A stretch of DNA of 64,000 bases from Poecilobothrus nobilitatus (Eukaryota; Arthropoda; Insecta; Diptera; Dolichopodidae): the NCBI GenBank assembly GCA_947095535.1, contig OX352774.1, positions 37,340,496-37,404,495 of the forward strand, given 5' to 3'. Position numbers and translations under genes: made by a program. Numbering within the stretch: position 1 is the first letter of the stretch; each line of letters begins with the position of its first letter. Positions 59,477-64,000 of the stretch are shown in pieces. Below the pieces are notes generated by a model that was not told where the DNA came from, did not search any database, and saw only the letters and a program-made list of their open reading frames with translations.

Positions 59477-59548
59477 ATAGGTACTTATTTAGATTTTTAT
59501 ACAAAACGCCTTGAGGTATGCAACTTTACAAAAATAAAATGCTGTACT

Positions 59549-59914
59549 ATGGGGGCTATACGTTTTATAATAAAATTAATCAGAAATCATTATGATAGAG
59601 AACAAAACACTCCAGAGAATGGTTTAATATCGCATATATTTTACCACAATGAGGAGTACATTGAAAAGACCTTGCTCACGAGTTTCATAGCCCCTGAGCA
59701 TTTCATCATTTTAGATAAAAATCGTTATATCCAAAGCCAAAATCATGTTCCCCTATTTTACCACAATAATAGACTGGCTACGTGTAAAGCTATTGAATAT
59801 AACCCGGGCAATATAAATGGAGAAAATTTAAAATACAATATGTCCATTCCGGATAAAGATAAATTAATTAATAGAAAATTTTGGTGGTTGGAAAATGCTT
59901 ATGAATTAGATTAG
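59549..59914 (+). CDS. Unrecognised 121-residue open frame, candidate gene or exon
   Basis: This is the longest open frame in the window that is not low-complexity. It starts at ATG (MGAIRF) and stops at TAG 59912-59914. The frame stays open upstream to a stop at 59474, and an AG at 59491-59492 after a T-rich stretch could be a splice acceptor, so it may be a last exon rather than a whole gene. The protein is hydrophilic, rich in N, I, Y and H, with one cysteine (ATCKAIEY), several aromatic clusters (IFYHN, PLFYHN, RKFWWLENAY) and an acidic C-terminus. No signal peptide, membrane span or coiled coil is evident. I cannot place it in a family. It could be a host exon, or cargo of an integrated element or old viral insertion, but nothing here decides that. 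The next recognisable feature is family R copy R5, 540 bp downstream. Confidence 0.4.
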   Translation: MGAIRFIIKLIRNHYDREQNTPENGLISHIFYHNEEYIEKTLLTSFIAPEHFIILDKNRYIQSQNHVPLFYHNNRLATCKAIEYNPGNINGENLKYNMSIPDKDKLINRKFWWLENAYELD

Positions 59915-60452
59915 AGTATTAATAATACAGATTATTTTATCTAGCTTAAGTAGGTTAGGTAGGTTAACTTTTATTTTATAAAAATTATTTGAAATAATAT
60001 CGGTTTTTTGTTTGCCCAGTTTTTCCAATAGTCACTTTAGTATAGTTCTAAACACTCACTTTTTTAACTGTAAGTTTTATATCATATAGCATAAAATTAA
60101 CTATAAAAATTAAAATTGTAATATAAATGTTAAATATCTTTATAAGTTAAAACCGTTTTTGTAAATTTTTTTTAAGGTTAAATAGTTTAAGATTGTACAA
60201 TGAGTAAAAATAAAAATTTAATTAAAAAAAATTAAAAAAAATAGGGCTAAAATTTATTCTTTTCGCACACATATTTAAGAAAATATTTAATAGAAAATTG
60301 TACTTTTTTTGGCAAAATAGTTACATTGATTTGTAATGATTATTGATAATTAATAATTATAATAATTAAAAATTTCTATTTATAAACAAATGATTGAATA
60401 GTTAGTCAGGTTGAAAACCACAATATATTTTTTTATTTAAAAATAATATAAA
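59915..60452. other. Non-genic stretch
   Basis: A+T-rich sequence. A short gtaggttaggtaggttaac near 59950 resembles two insect telomere-type words but is too short to call. No poly-A signal could be tied to the upstream frame. Confidence 0.4.
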
Positions 60453-61779
60453 CAAGGTAAAATGTAAACCAACAGTTTTTAAAAGCGCACACTTCCATAA
60501 CACAATACAAACTGTTTAGAATTATGACTTGCACAAAAATTTGAAAATTTAAAAAATAAAATTTAAGAAATTTTTTGTAATAAGAAAATATGTGAAAATA
60601 GGACTTTTCTGGAATTTTGAGGGGCTGTAAGTTCGGAACCCTTTATAACTAAGAAAAACCGTTAACACACGTAAAAATATATTACTGGAGCTGTAATTTT
60701 TATGTCTTGTCGAAGAAAAATTTGTACAGGTGCTTAAGTTACAGGTGCCTAACAGCAAATTTTAAATTTTTCAGCCCTAATACCTCTTAAACAGGAGGTG
60801 GTGCAAAAAAATTCAAAATATTCTAAGGAAACTTATACTAATTCTAAAAGTTCTTTCTTGTCTCAAAATTTCAGGATCCTATCTAAAGGTGTGCCGGAGT
60901 TATGAAAAACGAAATTTCATGCAAAATGTGGTTTTCACATAATGGTAAATTTAAATAGTAAATTACAAAATATTGCATAATTTTGATATTGTTTTATGTA
61001 GATAATAAAATATTCGGTCTTTTGGCGATTTTAGATTGCAAAACTATTACGCAAAGCCTGAGATATATACATCTGAAAATGGGGCTTTTTCGCAATTTTG
61101 AAGAGCTGCAACTCTGGAACCCTATATAACTAAAATAAACTTTTAACACACGTTAAAATATATTACTGTAGCTTTAATTTTTATATCTTTCCGAAGTAAA
61201 ATGTGTACAGGTTCCTAAGTTACAGGTGTTTAAAAATAGCAAATTTTCAAATTTTGAGCTCTAATAGCTCATAAACAGTGGGCGGCCCAAAATTATTTTC
61301 TGAGCAAACTTACACTAATTTTAAAAGTTCTTTCTTGCCTCAAAACTGGAAGCCTCTATCTAAAAGCGTGTTGGAGTTATGAGAGTAGAAAAATCATGCA
61401 AAATTTGATTTTCACATAACGGTAAATTTAAATACTAAATTTAAAAAAATTGTATAATTTTGATATTAATTTACAAAGTTAAAAAAAATACCTGTCGCAT
61501 GACGTTTTCAAATTAAAAAAATCTTAAGCAGATAAGATATATGCATTTTCAAAAGGCTTTTTCAAAGTTTGAGGGGCTGTAGCTCCGTAATGAATGGACT
61601 ACATGAAAAAGTTGTTCCATAAAATTATGTTTTTTATGAGACCTACCCATGGTTAAAAATTTTTTTCTCTATCTTTAACGGTGTAGAAGTTTTGTAAACA
61701 GACGGACGGACAAAGTGAAACTAATAAGTACATTTTTTCAAAATTTTTTTTAGAAATGTGCTAAAAACAGAATGGTTTC
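60453..61779 (+). mobile_element. Family R, copy R5, with internal ~475-bp direct repeats
   Basis: The left end (aaaccaacagtttttaaaag, cgcaca) and the right end on the other strand (aaaccattctgtttttagca, catttc) are good inverted repeats. The block gaggggctgtaagttcggaa (about 60618) recurs as gaagagctgcaactctggaa (about 61100) and gaggggctgtagctccgtaa (about 61570). The blocks between them (gttaacacacg, taaaaatatattact, acaggtgcttaagttacagg, a gtgccggagttatga block, cacataacggtaaattta) also repeat. The unit is therefore present about twice, with part of a third copy. The signature acggacggacaaagtgaaac lies near the right end. No coding frame. Confidence 0.8.
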
Positions 61780-62039
61780 TGTTTGTTTTTTTAATTTTAA
61801 ATTTTTTGGAGAATAGATTTTTTATAACAGTTTTTCTATAATATATTTTTTACAATTTTTTTTTTTTTAAATTTAGAAAATTAGAGACAAAATAACAAAT
61901 AAATTAAAATAATAATTTTCTACTATACATAGCAAAAGATTTAAAAATAATCAATAAAATTATTAGAATTTGACAGACCAAGGATTTGTCTTATGCATTT
62001 TTTATGATAGTTATAAATAAATGCTAAAGACTGAGCACA
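61780..62039. other. Short non-genic stretch
   Basis: A+T-rich sequence between family R copy R5 and the degenerate array. Nothing was recognised. Confidence 0.4.
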
Positions 62040-63330
62040 TAAAAATTAAAAGTTAAATTCAAAAATTTCATTTTTTACGAAAAATTTATATTTTGAATGG
62101 CAAAAATTTAATTTAAAAAAAAAAAGTAAAAATTTTGATAACAATATACTAATTTGATAACCTTTAAAGATGTCAAATTAGCATTAAAAGCCGATATTAA
62201 TTTTTTACGCAAAAATTTTTATTTTTTATGGAAAATTTAATGACAAAATACATATACAAACCCTGAAAAACTCTTTTAAATGCGTCAAATTACCATTTGA
62301 AGTTCAACTCAATTTCTTACGAAAAATTATGGAAAAATTCAACTTTTAATTGGGTCATAAAATACATATTATAAAAACTTGACGCCTTTAGAAGAGTATT
62401 GCGAGGCTTTTAAGTGTATTTTATGATAAAAATTTTTTTTTATTAAAATTCAATTTTTTCTTTAAAAACACAAATTTTTAAGCAAAATTTTGTACTCTTT
62501 TAGAAAAATTGAGTTTTAATAAAACTGAAAAAAAAAATTTATCAAAATTTTATATTTCAAAAAAAAAAATAAATGAAATTTTGTACAAAATACACATAAA
62601 AACCCTCATACGCATAAAAAATACTCTTCTAAAGTCAAATTAAAATTTAAACTTGCAATCAATTTTTTACAAGAAATTTGTATTTTTCATGGGAAAATTG
62701 ATTGTGCGAATACAGCACGTCAAATTTAAACAGTTAAAGTTAAAATTAATTCAATCGAAAAATTTATATTTTTGAAGGAAAAATTGAATTTTAATAAAAA
62801 AAAAATAATTTGAATAATAAATACCCTTAAATACCACGAAACACTCTTTTTAAAAATGTTGAAATATCATTTAAAATTAAATATCTGTGTTAAAAACAAA
62901 ACGCTAATTTTTGTCCCTATTTTAGTAAACGGCATTAAAATTATTAGAAATTTCGATAAATCTAAGATCTTAGGTGAACACTTTGTCATGAAACACAACC
63001 ACAGTTTAACGATAAAATAATAACTTGAACAATTTTTTGCAAAAAATTAATATTTTTGATAGAAAAATTTGAATTTTGATGAAAAATATGTAATTTAATG
63101 ACAAAATACTCCTAAAAACCTCTTATTTTTCATCTGAAGTCTGAAAAAAAAAGTATATCAACTCTGTCTCATACGTCAACTTTTCATCATAATTTCCAAA
63201 AATTGACTAGTTATTTTCCATTAGTTGAAAATTTTTGTCTTTTCATAAGAAAAAATTAGTATTTCTGATGCAAAAATTTGAATTTTGATGGAGCGATAAC
63301 AATACTTTTAAAAATTTTTTTAAGATTATA
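62040..63330. repeat. Degenerate tandem array, unit about 110-160 bp, with an inversion
   Basis: The phrase ttttttacgaaaaatttata, with aatggaaaaattgaatttt-type words after it, recurs at about 62075, 62197, 62312, 62665, 62753 and 63035. It is linked to tgcgtcaaattaccatttga-type words and aaaatacnnataaaaaccct. Around 62377-62640 the unit runs in opposite orientations: ctttagaagagtatt at 62386 is mirrored by aatactcttctaaag at 62618. Units are heavily diverged. No coding capacity. Confidence 0.6.
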
Positions 63331-64000
63331 AAAATTTGTATTTTTATTCTGAAAAAAAAAACATAATACATATTATATATTTCCAGTCAGTTTCTTAAAT
63401 AAACCTGCCTAAACTTAGTAAAAATTTTCCATTTTCAACTTAATTTCAATTCCCAAAAAAAAAAATAAATTCAAATTAACATAAGATAATATTATTACAT
63501 ACATTCTTTTCAGAGAAAGTTTCTATATTCGCATAAAATTAAGTTTCAATTGTTAATAGTATATTCAAAAAAAAAAAAAAAAAAATTTAATAAGAATAGA
63601 ATTTTCAAAATTCTTTCAGACTTTCCCTAATTTTCTGTTTTCTTGTTTTTCATTTCAAATACAATATACAAAAATTTGAAAAAATCAATAGAAACTTAGA
63701 AAATAATCAAGATAATATAAAGGCATTGTTATATTTTTCTTTATATATTATTTTATATATACTTGTATATATAATATGATTTCATTTTTATATATATATA
63801 TATATATATATGTTTCTTAAATAAACATTTGCGCAACAAACAAAGTGCATCTTTTTATTTCAGAAACTATTTCAAAAAAAACGAAAAAAAATCCAGAACT
63901 AGATTTTAATACATATTATAATATGTATACCGCATGCACAATATGAAATAAATAGATATTTTATATATATACGTATATATATTATATACATATATAAAAA
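63331..64000. other. Non-genic low-complexity stretch
   Basis: A runs, a (TA)n tract at about 63790-63811 and TATA-rich sequence to the window end. Nothing was recognised. Confidence 0.45.

Noticed and set aside
59949..59970. Telomere-like TTAGG words
   Set aside because: Only two imperfect words, no array.
1..64000. CRISPR array, bacterial operon or prophage
   Set aside because: Repeats are transposon-derived or microsatellite, there are no spaced identical direct repeats, and no bacterial-type genes occur.

Overview
The window is very A+T-rich eukaryotic DNA, by eye around four-fifths A+T, with A or T runs of 8 to 25 bases throughout. The repeat content points to an insect nuclear genome. 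There are Tc1/mariner-superfamily elements, decayed Jockey-type and other non-LTR retrotransposons, tRNA-derived SINEs, MITEs, and many TATACATATGTATA-type tracts of the kind common in flies. The order cannot be fixed from the sequence. I recognise no complete host gene, rRNA, tRNA gene, CRISPR array or bacterial operon. The window looks intergenic or deeply intronic.

Layout. 0-12.5 kb: a tRNA-like SINE scrap, a dispersed repeat present twice (2.3 and 7.7 kb), a decayed but end-complete mariner-like element (3.4-4.3 kb), inverted-repeat units (6.0-7.1 kb), a 60-bp GC-rich patch, one short copy of a dispersed element called family R here, a SINE, and the C-terminal remnant of a non-LTR retrotransposon (11.8-12.3 kb). 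12.5-30 kb: microsatellites and homopolymers carrying three MITE-like elements, three SINEs, and a candidate coding exon (25.5 kb) with a decayed paralogue 2.7 kb away (28.4 kb). 30.5-39.9 kb: a homopolymer-rich desert without recognisable mobile elements, with one CpG-rich patch near 35.0-35.5 kb. 39.9-51.9 kb: SINEs, a foldback element, three family R copies, a mariner-like element with good terminal repeats, and an antisense LINE RNase H remnant. 52-64 kb: a MITE, two more LINE remnants, an unrecognised 121-codon open frame at 59.5 kb, the largest family R copy with internal 475-bp duplications, and a degenerate tandem array.

The only stretches that look like cellular protein-coding sequence are the 25.5-kb exon with its broken paralogue and the 59.5-kb open frame. 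I could not assign either to a family. Nothing in the window forms a multi-gene system. The most distinctive signals are family R (five copies, terminal inverted repeats, a GGACGGACAGAGTGAAAC-type signature near one end), the foldback element at 42 kb, a SINE with a perfect 13-bp target duplication and intact Pol III boxes, and a SINE that shares diagnostic changes with an inverted neighbour.
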